Assembly: GCA_002437305.1 (NCBI GenBank)
Contig: DJOW01000081.1
Span: 1 to 5,906, forward strand
Direction of reading: 5' to 3'
Origin: Bacteroidales bacterium UBA6428
Lineage (GTDB): Bacteria; Bacteroidota; Bacteroidia; Bacteroidales; UBA932
DNA length: 5,906 nucleotides
Below, one piece after another: positions 1 to 5,490 of the stretch (the first letter of the stretch is position 1; each line of letters begins with the position of its first letter). A program made the position numbers and the translations under genes. Under the pieces are notes generated by a model. The model worked only from the letters and a program-made list of their open reading frames with translations. It was not told the origin of the DNA and did no database searches.

Positions 1-1023
1 GAACGCCCGACACTTTCTCGTGCCCTTCCCCTCATAGGAGAGATTCATGACACCCTTTCTGAGCGTATGTCTGTCAACGATCAGTTCAAACGTTTCGTAA
101 ATCTTTTCAAGGCTCCATTCGGGCCTGGAAACGTTTTTCAGTTCAAGACCAACCTTGTTTCGGACGAGGATTATCTGGACTACGCGTCCAACCTTGAGGA
201 GTTCGTGGAACAGAACAAGATCGAGGACTACAGAGGCAGGACAAGCGACCGTTATCTCGAAATCCTGCAGAGGGTTTCCAGAGAGATGGGTGACATCAGC
301 GGTTTTGGTTCCGATGTCGACAAAATCATCAGAGAAATCAACTACGACTTCAAAGAGAAGAATTTCGTCGGTGCCATAAGAAGCATAGAAATCCGAAGCA
401 CGGATTCCGCTGACAGAATGGTGCAGTTGCTGCTCAAGATAAAGGAGTTTACCGATGAGAACAGTTTCAGCCTAGGCGGATTGAATCTTTTCAGCGATGA
501 GAAAGGCCGGGACTCAGTAAATCGCGAGGCCGTTGGATACCTTAGTGACTTCATGGCTTCTCTCAACGAGTTCCAGTCCCGTACTTGTCTGACCCTGTCC
601 GACACTTTCCAGCTTCAATTCCGTGTTGTTGAGAATGACAACGACACCGGATGGGTAGAGAAGATTGCCAATGTCGGATCCGACGGCACGGACATTCTGG
701 TAAAGGCTATGGTTAACATAATGCTGATCAATGTCTTCAAGGAAAAGGTCTCCAGAAAGTTCGGAGAATTCCGGATCCACTGCATGATGGATGAGATCGG
801 AAAACTCCACCCTAACAACGTAAAGGGCATCCTGGATTTCGCCAACAGCAGGAACATTCTGCTGATCAACTCTTCACCGACCACGTACAATGTGTCTGTT
901 TACAAGTACACCTACCTCCTAAGCAAGGACAAGAACGCCAAGACCATTGTTTATCCATTGATTTCCAGGCGTGAGGCAGCGATTTCCGGAACGAATGACA
1001 GTCAAGGCTCCGCAAGGAAATGA
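1..1023 (+). CDS. MukB/JetC-like SMC-family ATPase, C-terminal part (5'-partial)
   Basis: The reading frame is open from base 1 with no stop, so the gene begins before the window and the ATG at 67 is internal; 340 residues are visible. Seen: a helical, charged region (about 1-200), then a GSDGTD element (226-231) in the position of an ABC signature, followed by LVKAM. Next comes a hydrophobic strand ending in a Walker B motif, CMMDE (261-265), and then GKLHP. After that is the strand LLINSSP, where SMC/Rad50-like heads carry the D-loop and H-loop region. The Walker A motif and coiled coils would lie upstream. In the family, MukB, MksB and JetC are about 900-1,200 residue dimers that bind ATP and extrude DNA loops; in Wadjet this leads to cleavage of small circular plasmids. 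The ATGA overlap with a Toprim gene supports the JetC role. A DUF3584-type ATPase is an equivalent or alternative label. The fold is fairly sure, the exact subtype is inference. Confidence 0.78.
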   Translation, partial: ERPTLSRALPLIGEIHDTLSERMSVNDQFKRFVNLFKAPFGPGNVFQFKTNLVSDEDYLDYASNLEEFVEQNKIEDYRGRTSDRYLEILQRVSREMGDISGFGSDVDKIIREINYDFKEKNFVGAIRSIEIRSTDSADRMVQLLLKIKEFTDENSFSLGGLNLFSDEKGRDSVNREAVGYLSDFMASLNEFQSRTCLTLSDTFQLQFRVVENDNDTGWVEKIANVGSDGTDILVKAMVNIMLINVFKEKVSRKFGEFRIHCMMDEIGKLHPNNVKGILDFANSRNILLINSSPTTYNVSVYKYTYLLSKDKNAKTIVYPLISRREAAISGTNDSQGSARK

Positions 1024-1844
1024 AAAAGTCACATTACGACATACTGCTCGCTCTCTCGGAAGGCAAACCAGTTGGTGGATCGCGTTTTGACAGCGAATTA
1101 TTGAAACAACTGAGCGCCGAGCACCTGATAACAACTATCCGGCACGGAAGCCGGGTGTCCTACCGGGCTATGGACCCTTCTGCGATCGGCCGTGTCTTTC
1201 CTCTGGCCGACCCGTCGATAATGCGTTCCAGAGCCGAACAGGTCACTGCTTACGGAGACTCTAAAGTTGTCGCGACACGCTCGTGCCCGGGCTTTCCCGT
1301 CAATGTGATCAGCCCGCTGCAAGTCATTCTTGGAGACCATATACTTACGTTGAATCCTACACCAGGAGCTTTCACGTTCATTTCGGACTGGGAAAACTTC
1401 AAAATCCCTCCGAAAGTGTTTGTGATCGGCGTCGAGAACATGGAGAACTTCCGTTTTGTGGAAAAGCAGGCCTATCTGTTCGAGTACCTGATGGCGCCTC
1501 TGCTCTTTGTCAGCCGCTATCCTCAGTCCGGAGACTTGGTCCGTTGGCTGAAGGGAATCACCAACAGTTACATTCACTTCGGAGATTTGGATTTGGCCGG
1601 GATAAATATTTTCTTGACAGAGTTCAGGAATCCGTTGGCAGACACCCAAGGAAAGCGAACAGAGTTTTTTATTCCGGCAGATGTCCAATCACGCCTCTCT
1701 CACGGTTCCCGCGGACGATATGACTCACAGATCGCCCGATTCGGCAATCTGCATTCCGATGACCCGCGCCTTGAGTACTTGATTTCCCTCATACACCGGT
1801 TCCGCCGAGGCTATGACCAGGAGGGATTCATACGCGGGACATGA
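1020..1844 (+). CDS. JetD/MksG-like Toprim nuclease subunit (Wadjet-like system)
   Basis: A 274-residue protein whose ATG overlaps the previous stop by four bases (ATGA), which suggests translational coupling and a fixed ratio with the ATPase. Seen: an N-terminal region (1-55) with a predicted winged-helix look (YDILLALSEG, then an RHGSRVSYR wing). The Toprim-like core follows: strand VFVIGVEN with acidic E139, then FGDLDLAG with D189 and D191. A C-terminal YDQEGF (265-270) recalls the EQE-type ending of DUF2220 proteins. In Wadjet, JetD resembles topoisomerase VI subunit A and cuts DNA that the SMC complex has looped. This copy is shorter than typical JetD proteins, which carry an extra N-terminal arm domain, so it may be a compact subtype. 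It could instead be a Toprim partner of a MukB-like complex with another role. It converges on the next gene with a 6-base gap and no visible terminator. Confidence 0.7.
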   Translation: MKKSHYDILLALSEGKPVGGSRFDSELLKQLSAEHLITTIRHGSRVSYRAMDPSAIGRVFPLADPSIMRSRAEQVTAYGDSKVVATRSCPGFPVNVISPLQVILGDHILTLNPTPGAFTFISDWENFKIPPKVFVIGVENMENFRFVEKQAYLFEYLMAPLLFVSRYPQSGDLVRWLKGITNSYIHFGDLDLAGINIFLTEFRNPLADTQGKRTEFFIPADVQSRLSHGSRGRYDSQIARFGNLHSDDPRLEYLISLIHRFRRGYDQEGFIRGT

Positions 1845-1850
1845 GACGAA

Positions 1851-2378
1851 TCAAATGTCTTTTCGTTGGCTAGCGTACGTTCGTGCCCAGGCGACATATT
1901 CATTGACTCCGTGGTCGATTGTCCTCTCAACGGCCTCTGGAGTGATTTTCTTGATGAATTTGGCGGGGACACCGCCCCATAGTTCGTACGGGCCGATTTC
2001 GGTTTTGCCGAGCACGAGCGCACCGGCCGCGACGATGGAGCCCGATCCGATGCGCGCCTTGTCAAGGATGGTTGACCCCATGCCTATCAGGCAATGACTT
2101 TCAATGCGTGCCGAATGGATTGTAGCGTTATGGCCTACAATCACATCATCCGAGATGACGGTTTCCAAACCGTCACCGCCCGTGCAGTGGATCACTGCTC
2201 CATCCTGGATGCTGACTCTTGAACCGATGTCTATGTGGTTGACATCACCTCTGATCACGGCACTGTACCAGACCGAGCTGTCGTCACCGATCCTCACATC
2301 ACCTATGACCGCCGCCGTCTCGGCGACAAACACGCGCTCCCCGATTTGAGGAGCCACCCCTTTGAGTTTTACTACCAT
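1851..2378 (-). CDS. Gamma carbonic anhydrase family hexapeptide-repeat protein
   Basis: 175 residues, full length for the YrdA/PaaY/CaiE-like group of gamma carbonic anhydrase homologues. The protein is a left-handed beta helix built of hexapeptide repeats (for example VIGDVRIGDDSSV, VISDDVIVGHN, CLIGMGSTILD), spanning about residues 12-135, followed by a C-terminal helix (147-170). The three zinc ligands of the family are present: H64 in VIHCT and H83 and H88 in VGHNATIH. The conserved RGD (43-45) and QDG (58-60) sites are also seen, as is the LWGGVPAK closing motif (133-140). The acidic loop of the fully active Methanosarcina Cam enzyme is absent, as is usual in this bacterial group, so CO2 hydration is possible but not certain. 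It is a trimeric cytosolic protein by family knowledge. It reads away from dtd. The start is fixed by the family's usual N-terminus and a nearby promoter box. Confidence 0.9.
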   Translation of the reverse strand: MVVKLKGVAPQIGERVFVAETAAVIGDVRIGDDSSVWYSAVIRGDVNHIDIGSRVSIQDGAVIHCTGGDGLETVISDDVIVGHNATIHSARIESHCLIGMGSTILDKARIGSGSIVAAGALVLGKTEIGPYELWGGVPAKFIKKITPEAVERTIDHGVNEYVAWARTYASQRKDI

Positions 2379-2397
2379 CGCACAAAATATTTCATTG

Positions 2398-2405
2398 CAA
2401 AAGTA
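2398..2405 (-). promoter_or_regulatory. Candidate -7 promoter box for the carbonic anhydrase-like gene
   Basis: On the minus strand the sequence TACTTTTG matches the Bacteroidota -7 consensus TAnnTTTG exactly. It lies about 20 bases before the ATG at 2378, which would give a leader of roughly 12-15 bases. No TTTG or TTG -33 box is found at the usual spacing (the nearest TTTG is 31 bases away), so the call rests on one box. Confidence 0.4.
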
Positions 2406-2425
2406 GCTCTTTATTATTGAATATG

Positions 2426-2458
2426 TTTGCTTTCTTCAAAGAGTTTTTCGTAATTTTA
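2426..2458 (+). promoter_or_regulatory. Candidate promoter for dtd
   Basis: TTTG at 2426-2429, a 21-base spacer, then TAATTTTA at 2451-2458. This fits the Bacteroidota pattern TTTG-N19-21-TAnnTTTG with one mismatch in the last base. It would start transcription near 2465, giving a leader of about 60 bases that contains an out-of-frame ATG at 2468. The spacing is good but the -7 box is imperfect. Confidence 0.4.
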
Positions 2459-2525
2459 TGAAGGAATATGTCAGAGAAGACGTACGTCCAACTAAAAAGA
2501 ATTAAAAGTAAACAGTTGCGACATA

Positions 2526-2978
2526 ATGAGATTGGTGATTCAGAGAGTGCTGCGGGCAAGCGTTGGGATTGCGGAAAAGACAGTGTCCGAGATCGGCAAG
2601 GGGCTTCTGGTGCTTGTCGGAGTCGAGAGCGGGGACACGGAAGAGGACATGAGGTGGCTTGTGGGGAAGACAGCGGGAATGAGAATATTCAACGATGAGA
2701 ATGGAGTGATGAACCTGAGTGTCGCTGACGTGGGAGGAGAGGTCCTTGCTGTCTCACAATTCACATTGACGGCCTCCACGAAGAAAGGAAACCGTCCTTC
2801 GTACATACGTGCCGCGGGTCACGATGTGGCGGTTCCGTTGTACGAAAAGTACTGCGATGGGGTCTCGACCGCGATCGGCAAGCCTGTAGGCAGAGGAGTC
2901 TTCGGTGCGGACATGCAGGTATCACTTGTAAACGACGGACCCGTGACGATCATCATCGACTCCCGGATACGGGAATAG
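2526..2978 (+). CDS. dtd: D-aminoacyl-tRNA deacylase
   Basis: 150 residues, the usual length of bacterial DTD. The enzyme hydrolyses D-aminoacyl-tRNAs (such as D-Tyr-tRNA) and also Gly-tRNA(Ala), recycling mischarged tRNA in the cytosol. Family signatures are plain: the N-terminus MRLVIQRVLRASV, SQFTL (77-81) with the catalytic-site Thr, KGNRPSY (87-93), GVFGADMQVSLVNDGPVT (124-141), and within it the Gly-Pro pair at 138-139. That pair forms the cross-subunit Gly-cisPro proofreading motif of the dimer. The start is set by the family's M-x-x-V-x-Q-R-V beginning; no good Shine-Dalgarno precedes it, which is ordinary in Bacteroidota. It is divergent from the carbonic anhydrase-like gene and converges on the secreted-protein gene 84 bases downstream, so it appears to be transcribed alone. 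Confidence 0.96.
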   Translation: MRLVIQRVLRASVGIAEKTVSEIGKGLLVLVGVESGDTEEDMRWLVGKTAGMRIFNDENGVMNLSVADVGGEVLAVSQFTLTASTKKGNRPSYIRAAGHDVAVPLYEKYCDGVSTAIGKPVGRGVFGADMQVSLVNDGPVTIIIDSRIRE

Positions 2979-3062
2979 GTAAAAGAAAATAATCATCACC
3001 GCCCCGCCCGACCAAAGACATCAGTCTGAACAGCGCGGCGATCTTGATTCACGAATAATGCG

Positions 3063-4400
3063 TCAGAACCTGTAGGACAATCCTGCCGAGACATAGCCCG
3101 TGTCGTGGCCACCCTCTACCCAGACGCCTGCTTTCTTGCAGAAATACCATCTAAGACCGGCCGTGGCGATGAAAGACATCTTGGTGTCCATCTTGTTGAA
3201 TGTCGAACTGGCTTCCTCGCCGCTTTCATGGTCGGTGGTGTGCTCACCTATCAGGCCTGCGTCCACCATACCGCGGGCATAGAGTTCGAGACGGTTGCAG
3301 AGGGTCAGGTGATAACTGAGACCTGCGGCGAGATCAACCCTATTGCAGAATGTGTCCTGCTGTTTGTCACCGTAGCCATTGTCAAGCATCCAGTTGTAGC
3401 TGTAGCGGGAATATTCTCCTCCGATGGTCCAGCCGATGCCTCCGAAACGTCCGAAATCAAGGAAGCAGATGTCCGAATATATCATCACAGGAGGCACTGC
3501 CATCTTGAACGATGACCTTGCCGCATCGTCAGTGGCGTGCTTCATGACCTTTGCCCCATCAGACATTGCCAGAGACGCTCCTACCTGCAGGGTTCTTGCG
3601 TATTTCGGGAACACAATTTCGGATTTTGTGCGCTTCCAGCCGACGTTTTTCTGCGCGTCGGATGCGGTGATTCCTTTCTGAACGCCGATCTGTTCCGTTT
3701 TCAGCTTGCCTTCTGTACGGCGAACAGTTCCACCATAGGCCGCTTCCCACGCATGGATGACATCCATAAAAGTCTTGTAGTCCCCCGCCTTTATCTTCGC
3801 GGCGAATTCCGGATAGTCATAGATCTTTCCGAAATACGTGCTGAGCATCGATGTGTACATCGGAGGCTCGGTCCTGTCGAAGATGCTGTTGCGGGTGTCA
3901 GTGCCGACCATAACCGCCATATCACCAGCGATGCTCAAGTACCATCCACGCACCGGACGCACGACCGTGATGTTCCGTCCTGTCCTTTCGGACTCGACAG
4001 TGAAAAGAGAGTACAGGTCAATGCCTTTGCCCCGATACTCCTCACGCACCCATTGGACCTGCGCCTTTCCTCCGAAAGCGCCTAAGACTTTGACAAGGCG
4101 TTTCACATACTTGTCCGTGCCTTGAAGAAGAAGTGAATCGACATCCTCATTGATATATCTGGTCCTCTTCCCGTCAGGTGTAAGGCTGAACTCGATATTG
4201 TCCGGGCGATTGACAAGCGCAGAGCGGAGATAGCCGTCGAGAACTTTCCTATCACCCTTGTTGAGCCAGATCCGGACTTTCACATCATCGTCCTTCTCTT
4301 TCCGTGCTTTCTTGCCAACGGCAGTCTGGGCCTTTGCCGAGATGCCTGCGAGCAGAATCATTGCCGCCGAAACGCAGGCTAAGATATTCCGGAATCCCAT
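3063..4400 (-). CDS. Secreted, probably outer-membrane beta-barrel protein of unknown function
   Basis: 445 residues, not recognised as a named family. Seen: a signal peptide (positive start MGFRN, hydrophobic 7-20, cleavage probable after AKA at residue 24), then a very charged linker (KKARKEKDDD, 30-39). A soluble region of about 40-265 follows, opening with VRIWLNKGDRKVLDGYL and containing RYINEDVDSLLLQG, a style common in Bacteroidales surface proteins. From about 270 there are alternating amphipathic strands with aromatic residues (GGIGWTIGGEYSRYSYNW, RVDLAAGLSYHL, LELYARGMVDAGL, FIATAGLRWYF). The protein ends in YVSAGLSYRF; a terminal Phe after such strands is the usual signal for outer-membrane insertion. 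This suggests an 8-10 strand barrel with a periplasmic N-terminal domain. The start is three bases after the lipoprotein stop, so the two are co-transcribed and may act as a pair. The function is unknown. Confidence 0.82.
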   Translation of the reverse strand: MGFRNILACVSAAMILLAGISAKAQTAVGKKARKEKDDDVKVRIWLNKGDRKVLDGYLRSALVNRPDNIEFSLTPDGKRTRYINEDVDSLLLQGTDKYVKRLVKVLGAFGGKAQVQWVREEYRGKGIDLYSLFTVESERTGRNITVVRPVRGWYLSIAGDMAVMVGTDTRNSIFDRTEPPMYTSMLSTYFGKIYDYPEFAAKIKAGDYKTFMDVIHAWEAAYGGTVRRTEGKLKTEQIGVQKGITASDAQKNVGWKRTKSEIVFPKYARTLQVGASLAMSDGAKVMKHATDDAARSSFKMAVPPVMIYSDICFLDFGRFGGIGWTIGGEYSRYSYNWMLDNGYGDKQQDTFCNRVDLAAGLSYHLTLCNRLELYARGMVDAGLIGEHTTDHESGEEASSTFNKMDTKMSFIATAGLRWYFCKKAGVWVEGGHDTGYVSAGLSYRF

Positions 4401-4403
4401 CGC

Positions 4404-4811
4404 CTACTTTGAGTCGACAGAAAAACTCAGCGCGAAATTGCCGCCGCTGTAACTACCGGTGAAGACATATATTGTTTCACCTACTGTCTTTCGATAGATT
4501 TCCGATCCATCACTCTTTGTGAACCCGGCCGGAACGAACTTGGCATAGTAGGTTGTCGCCACGGACTCTTTGCATTTGTAGTCGAAGAATGTCATCGTCT
4601 TCATGTCACTGCCGAGCTCCTTGTACTGCCAGTTCTCCACTTCTCCATCAAACACAGGAAAACCATTAAGGAATGGATATTCCTTGATAAGCGCAGCCCA
4701 TGTCTTGGTGTCCTCTGGACTGATTACCGGCTCGTTACCGGAATTCTCCTTGCCACAACCGCATACAAGCATTATTGTGGCCGAAATCAACACGAAAATG
4801 TTTTTTTTCAT
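4404..4811 (-). CDS. Small lipoprotein of unknown function
   Basis: 135 residues when started at the ATG ending at base 4811 (MKKNIFVLIS). A longer frame begins at 4862 but adds 17 residues ahead of a clear signal peptide, and the promoter -7 box at 4832-4839 lies inside that extension, so the shorter start is preferred. Seen: a lipoprotein signal with lipobox V-C-G-C and lipidated Cys19, then a GKENSGNEP linker. A folded domain of about 110 residues follows, with TWAALIKEYPFLNGFPVF and a strand-rich end (ETIYVFTGSYSGGNFALSFSVD). It should be anchored in the outer or inner membrane; this is inferred. No family is recognised. Codons 2-4 contain a run of eight A. It is the first gene of an operon with the secreted barrel-like protein, suggesting a surface pair. 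Confidence 0.82.
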   Translation of the reverse strand: MKKNIFVLISATIMLVCGCGKENSGNEPVISPEDTKTWAALIKEYPFLNGFPVFDGEVENWQYKELGSDMKTMTFFDYKCKESVATTYYAKFVPAGFTKSDGSEIYRKTVGETIYVFTGSYSGGNFALSFSVDSK

Positions 4812-4831
4812 AAAATTTAAGATTTTTGGCA

Positions 4832-4863
4832 CAAAAATAGTATCCCCCCCCATAATTTCCAAA
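4832..4863 (-). promoter_or_regulatory. Promoter of the lipoprotein/secreted-protein operon, with a G8 tract in its spacer
   Basis: Reading the minus strand: TTTG (4860-4863), a 20-base spacer, then TATTTTTG (4832-4839), an exact match to the Bacteroidota TTTG-N19-21-TAnnTTTG promoter. Transcription should begin near 4825, giving a leader of about 14 bases before the ATG at 4811. The spacer holds a run of eight G (C on the plus strand, 4844-4851). Gain or loss of a G by slippage would alter the box spacing and so promoter strength; this last point is inference. Confidence 0.65.
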
Positions 4864-5048
4864 TAAAGTCAGCTATATTTTTCCGGATTTTTTCCACTTT
4901 TTTTTCATGGCGCAGCCCCCACGCCGCCTCTTAAATCAATGTGATATCTTCGATTTGACTACTAATTAGGTCATTATCCGCTGAATAGTCGCATTTATGT
5001 AATGCTCTGACAGCGAAGCCATCATTGAAAAGACGTGGCTTACCTCTC

Positions 5049-5274
5049 AGATGTGAGGTTTTTGGCATACCCAGAAATTCATTTCGCTGACAAACAGCAG
5101 GTTGACGCTCCAGGTGTGATAGTTTGCGCACACCTAGGAAACGGAACGATCGTTACAGGCCGTTCTGCGGGTGGCCCTCATTCTTTGGTGTGAAAACCGG
5201 CGCACACATAGAGCGGCTTTTGCCTGATAACAACCAAATTACAGTTCCAGGTGAGTAGGCTTGCATATTCTCTG
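5049..5274. repeat. Degenerate tandem repeats, about 63-74 base period, with hairpin cores
   Basis: Four related units of about 26 bases begin at 5049, 5112, 5186 and 5249, so intervals are 63, 74 and 63. The second and third agree at 19 of 25 positions without gaps, and the first and second at 18 of 26; the fourth is weaker (14 of 26 ungapped). Units two and three each contain GTGTG-N10-CACAC (5114-5133 and 5188-5207), hairpins with identical loop length; in the second the stem extends to 7 pairs (AGGTGTG/CACACCT). The first keeps four of the five core pairs, one a G-U. Poorer possible units lie near 4978 and 5313. Read on the minus strand, units one and two give KTSHLRGKP and KLSHLERQP 21 codons apart. 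The nature is unknown: decayed coding repeats, structured RNA or protein-binding sites are all possible. Confidence 0.5.
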
Positions 5275-5490
5275 AGCGTCAACCTTGACGAATGCTATGC
5301 ATATTGCGGCTATATGTGTGATATTATCGGAAAAGGCAACGCTTTGAATATGGTATTCAGAATGGTATCTTAACCATAAGCAATCCTATCGATGAACCGC
5401 AACGGCTTGTACATATTCAATGCGTCGAGAGGATATTTGTCAGATTATCATTAAATTCGCAATCGAAAAAACTAAAATGCCAAGTGTATT

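Larger units (their letters stand above)
4812..5490. other. Long non-coding stretch between divergent genes
   Basis: 679 bases without a convincing gene. From the left it holds the lipoprotein operon promoter, an A/T-rich part with a T8 run (4898-4905), then a repeat-bearing part (about 4980-5340), and finally the leader of the GIY-YIG gene. A 66-codon minus-strand frame (4931-5131) exists, but it has no start signals and its codons follow the repeat period, so it is not called as a gene. A weak promoter-like pair for the GIY-YIG gene may exist (TTG at 5407-5409 and GATATTTG at 5432-5439, spacing 22), but both the first base of the -7 box and the spacing are off. No tRNA or terminator was found. 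Confidence 0.6.

Noticed and set aside
67..69. ATG at 67 as the start of the ATPase gene
   Set aside because: The frame is open back to base 1 and the upstream residues read as ordinary protein, so this is an internal Met of a gene cut by the window edge.
2961..2974. Hairpin TCCCG-GATA-CGGGA as a dtd terminator
   Set aside because: It lies inside the last codons of dtd, has only five pairs and is not followed by a T run.
3016..3027. AGAC-ATCA-GTCT inverted repeat between dtd and the secreted-protein gene as a two-way terminator
   Set aside because: Only four pairs and no flanking T or A run; too weak to call.
3105..4085. Several plus-strand open frames across the secreted-protein gene
   Set aside because: They are antisense shadows of a gene with a signal peptide and coherent barrel strands.
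4812..4862. Upstream ATG at 4862 as the lipoprotein start
   Set aside because: It adds 17 residues before a normal lipoprotein signal peptide, and the promoter -7 box lies within that extension.
4873..4908. Short minus-strand frame MKKKWKKSGKI as a leader peptide
   Set aside because: It falls mostly upstream of the operon promoter and comes from A-rich sequence; no support for translation.
4931..5131. 66-codon minus-strand frame as a real gene
   Set aside because: No ribosome site or promoter, it follows the DNA repeat period, and no family is recognised.
4978..5340. CRISPR array
   Set aside because: The period of 63-74 bases is CRISPR-like, but units match only about 55-75 percent, no repeat is exact, and no cas gene is present.
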